From Straminergon stramineum (taxonomy: Eukaryota > Streptophyta > Bryopsida > Hypnales > Calliergonaceae): a DNA stretch of 64,000 nucleotides. Positions within the stretch are counted from its first letter, which is position 1. Each line of letters starts with the position of its first letter. Both the position numbers and the translations under genes were made by a program. Under the pieces are notes generated by a model that ran no database searches, was not told the origin of the DNA, and saw only the letters and a program-made list of their open reading frames with translations. Location: NCBI GenBank assembly GCA_963920665.1, contig OY987273.1, forward strand, positions 5,148,501 through 5,212,500. The letters run 5' to 3'. Below, piece after piece: positions 22,950 to 34,228 of the stretch.

Positions 22950-24158
22950 AACACTCGTAAGTTGGGATAGCCCCCAAAACACTGATAAAAGTTATTTAAT
23001 ATTAAAAAACAATCATTCATGCACCAAGCTAGAAGGGGCGCATAGATTCTCAAAGGCACTAGATCACCTACTTCGAAAGGGAAACGATTGTGCAAAAATG
23101 AACCATCTGCGCCACCATTTATGCAGTTAGTGATTTAGAGTAGGGTGACATGGCCGTCTACATTGGATGGCACGAAGGTGGACGAGAAGATCGTGTAGTC
23201 CGAAATCGCCGTCCGCTGGATCGCACGGCCACTGATGAAAAGTGGATGGGATAGCAACATGCAGACGGGGTTCTAGTGCAGCCGTCAAGAGATGGGCTAG
23301 CGGACGCTCCATTGTACCAATGGACAGTAGAGCAAATGGGCCGGTTGACGAAACAACTTGAGGACGAGGATGTGGACGGCGAATGCGGATAGGGAGGAGG
23401 GCAAGAGGGAGAGGCGGGTAGGGGAGAGCTGTTTTCAATTTCTCATTTTTCAGTTTGGTCAAGGTGGACAGAGCTACAAACGATGGACAACGGACAAGCG
23501 AATGGGGAGGAGGATGGGAGGGAAAGGTGTTTCTTACTTTGTGGAGGTGGGGAGATGGGCGAATGGGCAGAGCAAGCATTGCATATTGAATCAAAAATCT
23601 ATAAAAATTATATCTTTAATATGTTATATTATGAGGCACTAAATTGATACAACTATGAAAAGTGGCACTATATAGCCTATTGTTTGGAAAATCATTTGAT
23701 TTGTAAACAAAGAATTCAAATGGATGTGTAAAGAAATTTAATTTTACATTGGTCCTTTTTTATAAGTTAGCCATATCAAAAATACTTTCAGGAAATTTGG
23801 CTAATAGTAAAACAAATTCAATGTCAACATTGTAAAAATTTAATTGGTTTCAATTTCTAAATGATTTGTATGCCTTCAAAGGAAAGTAATTAATTCCTAA
23901 AGTCCCAAAGGCCCTACATCCTAATAGGGGACTCTTTAGATATGTGATCTCAAATTCTCAATTAAATGATTTATGTTCAGAATTGTTTGTTCAAGATTCT
24001 TCGCTTATTAGCTATATTCTTCAACATAAGATATTATAAAATTAAAATCATTAGTGCCAAAATTTATAGTGAAGAAAATTAGAAGCCCAAGAATCTAATA
24101 TAGCAAGATGGAAGGAAACATTTTTTTCCTTATTTTAAATGCAAATATCATGCAATAT
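22950..24158. other. Upstream region; G+C-rich block at 23150-23580, rest A+T-rich
   Basis: Positions 23150-23580 carry GTCCGCTGG, GCGGACGCTCC, GTGGACGGCG and GTGGACAG words, like the block upstream of the kinase gene. The remainder to 24158 is A+T-rich with no gene. The overlapping open frames on both strands in the G+C-rich block are compositional. Confidence 0.5.
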
Positions 24159-24187
24159 CACTTAAAAAAAAAGAAGGAAAGAATGAC

Positions 24188-24680
24188 TTGCAAAAATGAC
24201 TAAAAATTAGTCATTGTGGTCACATTTTACTGATAAATGACTTCAAGGCCCTGTAGTCATTGTGGTCAAGTCGTTTTTGTAAAGGACTGCGATTGTATTA
24301 TTACCATCCGTTTGTACCTTGGATGTACAAAGGATGATATAGAGGATGATACATGTATACATGGAGATTGAGGTGGCATGGGGGGGTGTTGGGCACACGC
24401 CCTAACATTAGGTGATGTGGCAGCCTTTGATTCCACGTGTCCAGTCATTCCTAAGTCATTCTTTAGTCAACAAGACCAACTGGCAAGGTGATATGCACTG
24501 CCCTGTTGGAAGTCATTTGTTAGTCATTCTTTAGTGAGGAGTGTTGCTTGCTTTTGCTGACATAGAATGTTTTCTATGAAGTCATTTCTTAGTCATTCTT
24601 GAGTTCCATCCAAGTACGCCAGAAGTGAAGTCGTTGACTTTACTACTCTTCTAGAAGTCATGGCAGAGTCACTTCTTTAT
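24188..24680. repeat. Subterminal repeats of CACTA-1 (AGTCATTCTTTAGTCA type)
   Basis: Words AGTCATTCTTTAGTC, GAAGTCATTT.TTAGTCATTC and TAGTCATTGTGGTCA recur about eight times in 500 bp. They reappear near the 3' end (about 39612-39650) and singly at 28105-28122. Such arrays bind the TNPA-type protein in characterised CACTA elements. Confidence 0.65.
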
Positions 24681-25208
24681 CATTCTGAGTTGCTAATTCA
24701 CATGCCAATTACTATGTTTACTACTTTTAGGGTTCACTAGTAATTTTTTAGTTCACCTAATACAGATGTGACTTACTCCCTACATTTAGTTCAATTCAAT
24801 TGGAGTTGACTACCAGTTGAGGGCAAGTGCTGGGTTATTGTCCTATGAGGGTTTAGGTTCTACCTCATGCAATGACAGCAATAGGCATGCAGAAGAAATT
24901 ATTGACCGAGTTGTTATTGACTTGCCACTAGTACAACAATTTGGGGACTTGCCTAGCAATACAAAATTGGTGAAAGTGACTACAACTACACTGACTCATG
25001 ATTTGCTGCATACCAATAGTGACATGTATTGTTAATCATAATGTGCACCACTCAATCATACAGGAATTTGAAAAAGAAGCCGTAATTTCTGAAATCAAAT
25101 TAGTACAGTTTTTGAAAAACGAGTTCATGAAGGACTCTAATGGTGGCATATGCCCCAAAAATCTACCGCTCATTGCCGAGCTTGCATGCCATGCTTCAAG
25201 AAGCCCTT

Positions 25209-25433
25209 TCAAGTGTATGACTTTATGTACTTATCCACCCACATTGCAGCGGAGCCCTTTGTGTCCTCAATTAGAGATTGATCTGCCTTGTCATTGGGGT
25301 ACATGAGCGACATGGCTTCCTGTAGAATCTCACGCACATCCACCTTAAACCACCCCTCCAGAATCTCTTGAAAGTCGAACTTGTGCTCCCCTCCCACTCT
25401 GCTAATGGTCCCCACAGCCACTTTCTGCCTCAC
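25209..25433 (-). pseudogene. Short coding fragment, distal part of the CACTA-1 minus-strand gene?
   Basis: The reading VDVREILQEAMSLMYPNDKA followed by DQSLIEDTKGSAAMWVDKY has good protein-like composition and no stop for 74 codons. It lies downstream of the phosphatase-like domain on the same strand and may be a C-terminal exon. The family is not recognised. Confidence 0.35.
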
Positions 25434-25439
25434 GGATCA

Positions 25440-26430
25440 TGGATTCATCAAGAAGACTTTGTCCCTGACATACAAGAACTACATAACACAATGCATCAAA
25501 TACTTGTTACACTAGTGTTCCTATAGTTGAATAAGACAACAACCTGATGTGCTCAAATCCACTTTAAGTTGACTTATAAATAACTTCTCATTAACAGTAT
25601 GATGACTTTGAAGTCGCCAGTAACTCTGGCTTCACTACTGTGTGACTTAGTGCTCTTTCGAGAATGACTTCATCAAGTACATTGAGCAAACACTAAGGCA
25701 CTGAAAAAGACAAACACGGAAAACTAAGAAGGTGGTCACTACATGTACATACACCTTTACAATTTCAACGTAGAGTATCTACTACGAGTTTAGTACGTCA
25801 ACTTTCATGTGGTGTGGACTAGGACGCATACGACCACATTTGCATAAGAAAATGACTATTGCTTTGAAGACAATTTCATGTCGACTCACCTCACCTCATA
25901 TGGCACAGGGTATTCGCCTTCTTGCATTCCCTATGTTGAGAGAATATTTTGAGAACGGTGTCCTACATCTACGACTTCTTTAACCCCAATTACAAGCTTC
26001 ATCAATTTCTATGGGTAAGGTTCACCTATTCCTAGATAGAAATTACTTGTTTAAGGAACATTTGCTAACTTAGCCCTGCTTACAACTTCTACACACTTGC
26101 ATGATATTTGGAAGGCACGTCTACCTATCGATTATGTTGTCTTACACCTCGACTCTGATTTCATACTATATAGTGGTGCCAGTTGTAAAAGAGTTAGACT
26201 CAACTAGTACGTCACTTGTCCACAACTAAGGCATCTCGGTCACTCCTAATTTAATTCTAGGTGACTTCTGAAAGACTACTACATGACCTGAGCCTCAACA
26301 AATAATCAAAAGGACATAGGAAATTCATAGACAAACTTTCTTCGAAATGACATCTTGTTTCTTCTCTAGGGCCGACGCTACCTTGCTTCTCGTCTCCCGC
26401 TTCAGCAGTTTTCCCTGCATAGACATACAA
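25440..26430. other. No supported gene
   Basis: Interior of CACTA-1. It contains dispersed AGTCAT/GACTTC words and probably intron or tail sequence of the minus-strand gene. I see no recognised domain. Confidence 0.4.
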
Positions 26431-26434
26431 GCCG

Positions 26435-27180
26435 TTAAAAATGCAATGGCTCTAAAGGTGAGGGGGAGTATAGGGTTGCAACCACGTGGTTTGCTTGCAT
26501 TTCCCCCTCACCTTCCAAAATGTCAAGGAATTCATAAGGTGATCCATTTCGACGTTTCTGAAGCATCTGTGCCAATGATTTGTGGACAATTTCAAGGTAC
26601 TTCAAGCAGAAGGCTAGGACGTCGGGGCATTTAAGAAGCGCCTCTAGCAAAGGCCACAAGTAACACTTCAAGTAGTCCTTGTCATCAGCCATTATGCATA
26701 GCCACTTCCCATAAAACAGTGTACTGATGATTACATTTGCATTTGGATTGCAAGCGACTCTACTGATCTTGCTATCTACAATCACTGTGTTCAATGCACT
26801 AAAATGAGGCCAATCCTCATACACCTTTGACAAATTCTTCCCCCAATCCATTGTCTTATCCTCTTCCACCTCATATACCTCATAATGCTTACCGGACTAG
26901 GAAAAAAGTAGCACTGCATTAAAGGGACACTTCAACCCTACAAGCATTGTGGGGACAATGTCATCCATGTAAGATGTAGTGGTACTACCCCAAAATCCAA
27001 CTACAAAATGAGTGAAACATTGGGATAGAAACGGTTTTAGCCGAGGCCTGAAGACCACTCTCCTCAAATCAATTTTGGTTGTCCCCCAGATTCTACTATT
27101 AGGATTCCCCGCAACAAGAGAACTACAATCCAACAATGTGCGATGGACATTAAAAACTACTCATTTTGATTGCCGATGTA
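26435..27180 (-). pseudogene. NLI/FCP1-type phosphatase-like domain, copy 2, inside CACTA-1
   Basis: The minus strand reads LLDCSSLVAGNPN at about 27130 (the position of DxDGxL), then RPRLKPFLSQCFTHFVVGFW (about 27045), GSTTTSYMDDIVPTML (about 26980), LNTVIVDSKISRVACNPNAN (about 26740) and a helical tail LLEALLKCPDVLAFCLKY. These follow the NLI/SCP order: catalytic strand, R-P-x-L-x-x-F-L, the W-S-S-A equivalent, then D-D-S-P-x-K..NP. The first motif is D-C-S and the late acidic motif is V-D-S-K, so both acidic pairs are altered and catalysis is unlikely. It follows a Transposase_24-like segment on the same strand. It may be a fused C-terminal domain or a neighbouring exon set. Confidence 0.7.
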
Positions 27181-27298
27181 TACGTTTCTGGAGGATGTCA
27201 CATTGACAAGGTAGGCCTCACCTCACTTGACATACACAGACGATCATCTAAGGGGGCATTTACCTTGACAGGAGACTTCAGCACTTCCTCACCTTCCT

Positions 27299-27952
27299 CT
27301 ACTGCAGATCGGCAACATTGGTTCCAAGCTGCGGAAGGTTCTCAACAGCTTTAGGCACCACCTCCACCTTGGCTGCAAAAGTCACAACGTGCCCAATCTT
27401 AGGGATGATAGAGCACACTTCATCTAGTGTCGATATATTCTCGCTATTGCCAATGCCTACGGGTTCAAGATCGCTGCAGGCTCCGGCTACTTCAACTGGG
27501 CCCTCAACGCTAATGTGATTTGCAGGGTTAGGACATTCTGGAAGGGCGTAAGCACATAGATTGCCTGAAGTCGCCACCATTGGTAGCACAAGTTCAACCT
27601 CTAGGCTTTCCATTCCCGTCACCTTCCACTTCGGACCACTCTTAGGGAAATTAGTAGCAAGATTGTCCTTCAATGTCAACTCTGTGTTCAAAGACAATGT
27701 TACTTTTGCAGCTGTGATTGTGATGTAGCCATCAAAAGTCTCTCCTTCTACAGGTTCAAGCGCCATTTTCTTTGTCGTTGCTAGAGCCTTCTTCCTTAGA
27801 AGGGCATCTATGGACACTCCCTTCTTCTTGGAATTCAGAAACGCCCTGGTAGCCTCCTGGCCTTCAGATTCTTGGTTCTCCAATGCCGATTGAGTGATGG
27901 ACAAGCTGCCTTCCTCGATGTCTATTAATTTCCCCATAAAGCTACGGAACAT
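27299..27952 (-). CDS. Uncharacterised 217-codon open frame between transposase and phosphatase segments
   Basis: This is the longest uninterrupted minus-strand frame in CACTA-1, beginning MFRSFMGKLIDIEEGSLSI. It is rich in Glu, Val, Thr and Pro and has a basic patch (LLRKKALATTKKMA). It has no transmembrane segment and no known motif. Its position corresponds to the charged linker that precedes the phosphatase-like domain in the other two copies, so I read it as the linker exon of one large protein rather than a stand-alone gene. The frame is closed by a stop at 27299, upstream of the phosphatase part, so an intron must lie between them if they are joined. Confidence 0.45.
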   Translation of the reverse strand: MFRSFMGKLIDIEEGSLSITQSALENQESEGQEATRAFLNSKKKGVSIDALLRKKALATTKKMALEPVEGETFDGYITITAAKVTLSLNTELTLKDNLATNFPKSGPKWKVTGMESLEVELVLPMVATSGNLCAYALPECPNPANHISVEGPVEVAGACSDLEPVGIGNSENISTLDEVCSIIPKIGHVVTFAAKVEVVPKAVENLPQLGTNVADLQ

Positions 27953-28669
27953 GCACTAGAGGTTGTCAATTGCAGCCAACTAAGCTGTTGAGGTAGCTAG
28001 AAATTGTATGAACTTATCGTCCACATCCTTCTTCCAAGCAACCATCTTTGAACTCAAAGCTGAGTCAATTGCACCCCTACTCTATTCCCCCAAAATAATA
28101 CACCACAAAGAGGGAAGTCATTCTTTAGTGTAATAGAAGTTAGTATGAAATGGCTTGAAAGTGACCACTAATGACTTCAAGACTTTTGCGCAACTCCAGT
28201 ACAACTTCACTTCAAGTTCTCCAGAACCAACATCATCATACAGTCCTACAAGATGATTGTATTTGTGACAACAACTACTGACTTTTATGTATCCATCAAA
28301 TTGAGCGCATACCAAAAGCTTCAAGCTTTTATGGAACAAAATGGACTACCCTTTAGGAAGATAGAGTGTCAACAATATTGGAGAAGAGATGGCATTTGCA
28401 TGACCAAGGGACAAACAATGATCCATTCAATGTTATAATCCATGTTTCAGTAAATGTCATAAAAATCTATGAAGAATGTTAGGTTGGAGATAGTTACCAT
28501 TGGTGCTGCAACTTACATTGCAGCTAACTGCATCCCTTCAACGAGGGCAGTTATTCCAGGGCTGGTTGCCCTCCCTCCTCTCTACAATTGTGTTGTCAGC
28601 AATCATTATAGTGACATTACATTCTAAAAGCTAAACCTACATGACCAACTTGCTTGTATATGGATATGC

Positions 28670-30150
28670 TTGAGATCATGGAAAGAATTCCAATTGCAAC
28701 AACTGGCAAAGATGAGTCCTGAGTATACTTACCAACTGTGCTTCAAAGCTTGCTTTGCCTCTCCTCCCCACTCCACTATAATTTTTCACATTCTGTCACG
28801 CAACTGCCATCTTCTACAACTTCACCTTTTGGGCATCTGTCTTCCAATAAGCAATCAAGCGGTTCCACTGCTCATCGTCCACATGGATAGGAGGGGTCTT
28901 GATGCCTTTCAAGTACCTTGCCTTCAAACAAGATTGCTCCGACTTCATGTATCGAGTCATTGTGCTACAAAACCCAGACATGCTTAACGGATTACCCATG
29001 TACTCAAACTTGTTGTCTAGTGCCTCCCGCAATTTCTGCAGTGTGTGTGGCTTGTGCTTCGACCACTCCACCACACTCATATCCAAAATCTTGGGGACAA
29101 AATTCCTCACTACTTCATCCCAAGCATTCTTGCCCTCACAGCCTACATCTACCTTGCCTCCCTCCTATACGTATACGAAGTTTGGTTTCCCCCCCATCGT
29201 GGAACGTTCACACCTTCCAAGCTTGTAAGCAATTCTTTTTTTCCTCCTAAATGTGGAAGAAGAAATAGGATCTTCACCCGCTGCACTTGCTAGCCACGCA
29301 CCTTGGAAAGGTGCTGACGGACTTGCGGACTAGGGCGGAGGTGCTTGATTGGGTTGCTGCGCCATCCATTGCCCCGGCACCCATGACCATCCAGACCCAT
29401 AAGGTCTAGTCTACGATGGTGGTTGCTCCATAGATGGCCCCCCGGCATCTACCTTCACAAGCAATTTGAAAATTGTTGTTGGTTTAGGTCTCTTCTTCCT
29501 CCGATCTATGAGAGGCTCCTCCTCCTCGAGCTCCTCGTTACTGGAGTCAAATACCTCTTTCTTTGCATCTGCACTAACTAGAAAGAAGAGATGTATTAAT
29601 TCTAGGGATTGTATTAAACCCCATGCTAGTTGAAAGCAATGCTTGACTGAGGACTAAAAAGACCAGTCGTACTTCTTGGAGCCCACTCAATGCAATAGCT
29701 GAAATGGGGAAACTGCTCAAAATTCACAACAAGGACTTTAAGCCACAAAGGATTGCTTAAAATGGGATGGAACCTAACATTGACCGTATAGCCGGATGCC
29801 CTAAACCCTAACCTAGCAACGAAAAGGCATTACTACGAATTACCTACAGTAGTTGCCTCCTCCTTGGATTGTTCCTGAACATGTGTACAAGCAATTGCTG
29901 AATTCATCATACTTACTGCAATGGCCTCTTCATTGGACCTTGTTGCCTTGGAGGAGGAATTATGGTCCCTACTCATGTCTTATGCATTGTCTCCTTCTGC
30001 GTTGTTTCCAGGATTATACTTCATCCATCCTCGCAGGCCCCGCCACCCTGAACTCTTGAGCAGACCCTCAGTGTGCTTTGTCGCAATAATCGTTTTGTCC
30101 TTTTGTAGCGTCTTTGCTACTTCCTCATTCCTGTGTCGCTAGATTCCGAC
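28670..30150 (-). pseudogene. Transposase_24 (Ptta/En/Spm)-like gene of CACTA-1
   Basis: The conserved core lies at 28814-29230: KNAWDEVVRNFVPKILDMS, KPHTLQKLREALDNKFEY, GNPLSMSGFCSTMTRYMKSE, LKARYLKG, then DEQWNRLIAYWKTDAQK. The W..L..YW.T...K pattern with preceding basic helices is typical of the plant En/Spm-associated Transposase_24 family, the second protein of CACTA elements. Upstream are a Pro/Gln-rich and acidic N-terminus (about 29320-29560) and a further exon-like stretch (29890-30130) ending in a GTAAGTATG donor. At least one in-frame TAG (near 29172) breaks the core. It diverges from the plus-strand transposase gene, as in classic En/Spm. Confidence 0.65.
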
Positions 30151-30199
30151 CATCAAAAAAATGTGTTGCTACATCTCGTAGCAATAGAAAGGAAGACCA

Positions 30200-33100
30200 T
30201 CAAACAATTGGTGAAAACATGAACATAGGAACACAACACGACACAAAAGGAAGATGGAAACTTAGGGTTGCGCCTAGATTCATAGAAGGCAACGACAACT
30301 TCAACTTCAACGTCATGAGGAGTTACACGTGGCTAGAAGGTGGGAGTAACTAATATAGGGGGCTTCTCATTCATACTATCATTGCAATGGTGTTTCTAAA
30401 CAACTTGAAAATGACTACCAACAGTTGCTCCGGAGACAGAAGGCATGAACATCGACTTCAAGACCACTACTAAACAACTGATGGACTCTTGTGGGTCGAT
30501 TCAGGCACATTTTAAAAATCAAAGTGCACATTCAACCCTAGCGCGCAGACGAAGCATAGTCCTTCGAAAACCCGAGACTTCAGTGAAGGACATTGAGAAA
30601 GGTGGGCAAGGAGAACTTGCGGACAACCTAAAAGAGTCCGTGGGACATCTTGGAACAATTGTGCAATGTTCTACAGTGTTCATGTACAAAGTACGAGACT
30701 TGGAAGGCTACACAGTCTAGGAGAGGGCACAAAAATTTAGATGCACTAGATAAGGAGTTCAGGCATAACTCACAGTTGTTTTTTTACAAGAAGGATTGGC
30801 TGTATCGCCTTGGCCACCTCTACAACTTGCTTGTCCCGAAGAAGCTCATACTGTGTCTTTGGATTTTTAGGGCTCGACATTGTTGAATCCATCTTCTTCT
30901 ATGCTTCGATTCCTCTACAAATTGACCGATGTTCTCTTCGCTCTAGTACAATTTCTACACGCTATTGCAAGCCTATGAGTGCTAGGAACAACAAACGAAA
31001 ATATCCTCATATAAGAGTGACATTGTAGAGCTTAATGATCGCCTTCTACATCAACTTTGCATCAAAGGAAGCCTACACTTTGATTCTTTTATGCAGGTGC
31101 GCGTTCCTAAAGCCGGTCAGAAAAAGTAGAAATGGAGGGCATGATTAGAGAAGTTGCATTTGGCGGTTGGCAATTAATTTTTGGAGCCTGTAATTACTAA
31201 GAAACGCTCTCCGATGAGACTAAGTAGAGACGATTGATCTTTGCTGTGATTTAGTTTAGTATGCAGTATTGGAAAACCAATGATTCAAAGAGATCTAAAT
31301 GATGAGGCAAGTAGTCGTATAGATACAGACTGATCAATAGGGTTTATTAGGGTAGAAGACATGAAGTCCTCTTCTTCATGTAGCAGGAGGCGGCGTTCAC
31401 GATGCTTGTCATGCTTGCCACTTCCATACGACTAGGTGGAGTCATATCGGAGTCGTTATTTGCACAGAATGACTTAATTGTCACTAGTATCAATCGTATT
31501 ACAGTCATTTCTTGAAGAAAAAGACTGAGGGGTGACTATAGGCTATTATTGATGTATTCTTCTGATTCATGTTTCACACATTCAGCTTCATTCTATCATT
31601 TCTATGTGTATAGAACTGTTGTTTGCTAAGGGTCCATGATTGTTTTGTGGCAGACTTACGAGTGTTGTCCATGGTCTTTTAGACCACCTCCTTGCATTCA
31701 CTAATCAGTTGCCCTATGTCAAAAATGAAGCGGTTTTGAGTAGTCTTAGTTATGAGAGAATTGTACACGACTTTTTCACTAGAGAAGCAATTTCCACTCC
31801 CTTATCTAAAGGATTTTATTATGAACTTCTAGTTTTTTTGGTGAACTCCATATGTTTTGGGGTACCAGCCTTCCTTCCAATGATTCCAACCCCTTTTCGT
31901 AAGAGCTTCATGAGGAAGTTACTATTTGTTATTGGAAGTACATAAGGGAGTTTATTATGAACTTGTACTTTTAGTTTTTTTTCTCCCTTTTGTTTTTGGT
32001 CCCACCCTCCATCCCATCAATTATGTTCCATTCTCGTAACTATGTTTGTGAAGTAAGTAGATAATATTTTTTGGGGTTACCTATGTAGTAGTCTTCTTTT
32101 TATTGAATAGCCTAAACCACCGTTTCACATAAGCAATTACAAAATATTGTTTCTGTGAACTTTGTTTGTTATGTGCATGGGAAAAAGACTTTGATGATGG
32201 CCACTATATATACATACATGGAGGACTTTGATTTTTTCCACTTGGATTAGTATTGTGCAAATGAAGGATAAAGACTTTAATTAACCCATAACACATTATA
32301 GAAGTGGACCTTTCATATGTCACTTAACAATTGGTATTCATAAATGAGCAACTTTAATAGGACTCTTGTAAGAAGATCGTGCATCGTAGAAGACTCATGG
32401 GAACTAACTACCACTATTCATTGTGATTGGAAATTCCCACCAATATTCTAGAATTAGCTTTTACTATAATTAAAGTTAATAGGGGTCTAAAATCAACAAT
32501 TTCTTGCCCCACTTATAATGATATGAGAGAGCAATCATATGTATGCCCTATTATTTGTAGATCATGTTTTTCTAGTGGCCACAAATAGATAAAATTCTAT
32601 CTCTGCCACTTCTGTTGCTCACAAGTGTTACCTTTGTATATTTTTGAGCAGTGCAACTTCCTACACACTAGTTTAAGTCATTTAGTACTTAGCTTTGGTG
32701 GACAAGGATTGTAGCTTAACTTTCTACAAGCATGTTGTAGTTAAATTGAAGTCATGTTATACACGGAAGCTAGGGTCAGCTCCATGACCCTTTTCTCTGT
32801 TTTAGAGAACTATATTGGCCTGCTTAGTCAAACTCTATAAGGCGTCTTTGGATTCCAAGAGGAGTGCAAACTGAGTGCCTTGTAAAAGTAGGTTAGTCTC
32901 TTCTTAACCTGGACTCAAGATGATGAAGTCAAACATGTTTTAGTAATTTTGCATTTTGTGGACACAAACATTGAACATTCTATAGTAGAACCCATTCTAA
33001 AAGAAGAGGTTTAATTCTTGCCCGACAGGCCGACAAGTGACCTCAGAATAGGGTGGCCGTTTACAATGGACTTCAGTATATTTTAATAAGCATTGAGTGT

Positions 33101-33380
33101 TTTCTAATTTACATGGACGGGGGTTTTGGCATGGATTCGTGATTTCACCATGCATACGTCTGAATTTTGCTAGTCTAATTGTCGCAGGTGGGCAAACATG
33201 TCAAATTCATTCCTAGTATAAGGAACTCCACGTGAGCGACGTATAGGCTGCTTACTGCAATCAAAGCAAAAACTTGGCTCTACTCTAGTTCCTCAACTCA
33301 AGTATTATATTTGTGTGCTTGAAGTAAAAGTCCTCTTAAAAGTTCTAGTATTGTCCACTTGTGGCAATTACAAAGTGAAT
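30200..33380. other. Central region of CACTA-1, no recognised gene
   Basis: This stretch separates the two divergent transposon genes. Plus-strand frames of 91 and 101 codons at 30445-30720 and 31640-31945 have no identifiable features. AGTCAT/GACTT words recur at about 31440-31530. The region probably holds promoters and first introns. Confidence 0.4.
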
Positions 33381-33382
33381 GA

Positions 33383-33892
33383 GTGATTGATGGAATGCCG
33401 AAGCAAAGAGTTCTTAGAGCTGCACCATTGTTCCGTACAAAGAGATGTAGAATGCTTACCTCGAATTCAAAGGAGGAAAGAGAGTTGCAAAACACATCTG
33501 GATCTATTCCAAGATTTAGTTTGGTTTTAGGGTCTATACATGTCAAGGAAATGAACAGCTCCATGAAGGAGACCTTGGTACAGTCCATTGTCATAGATGC
33601 ATCCAGGAAAGAAGAAGCCGATGGTAGAGAGTCATTCTGCGAATGTCCAAATGACCCTCAATTCATAGTTAGTCCTCTAGCATTCAAGATTTCTCCACCC
33701 AAAGTCAATTTCAAAGCTAGGGTAGAGCAAGCACTTGTTGAAAGTATTGTTATACAAGTAGAATTCGTCTCTGTAACCAATGCAAAGTTGGTGGGAGGGG
33801 TAGGAACACGGGACCACTCTTCTGGAGAGTGTTTGTGTACTCCCAAGAAAAAACAATTTTCATTAGCTAATTTGTTATTTATTCCCATGTAA
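33383..33892 (+). CDS. Uncharacterised 169-codon open frame in CACTA-1
   Basis: An uninterrupted frame begins MIDGMPKQRVLRAAPL on the transposase strand, about 340 bp upstream of the transposase's first zinc-finger exon. It has mixed hydrophilic composition and no transmembrane or signal sequence. The family is not recognised. It could be a captured exon or chance. Confidence 0.3.
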   Translation: MIDGMPKQRVLRAAPLFRTKRCRMLTSNSKEERELQNTSGSIPRFSLVLGSIHVKEMNSSMKETLVQSIVIDASRKEEADGRESFCECPNDPQFIVSPLAFKISPPKVNFKARVEQALVESIVIQVEFVSVTNAKLVGGVGTRDHSSGECLCTPKKKQFSLANLLFIPM

Positions 33893-34228
33893 TGCAAAGA
33901 GGTATAGAATTCACTTGTTTTATTGGATGGCCATATGAGTTTTACTGAAATTTTGAACTGCATGCACGGGATCACCCACTTCGTGTCTCACTTCTTCATA
34001 TGACCCTCTTGAATGCGAATATGGTCAAATTGAAGAAGGAAAAAATAATAGAAGAACATGAATATGTAGAATGATTTTGAGTTCTCTGTTCATATGTATG
34101 GCTCACCTATGTTCCGTGATTGAATAGTATACAGTCATACTACAGTCACACCATAGTGATAGAAGTCATGTTGTAATTGAATCGGAGTTGTTCATGAAGT
34201 TTTTGCCCTTCAAGGTTGTTAGTCGAAT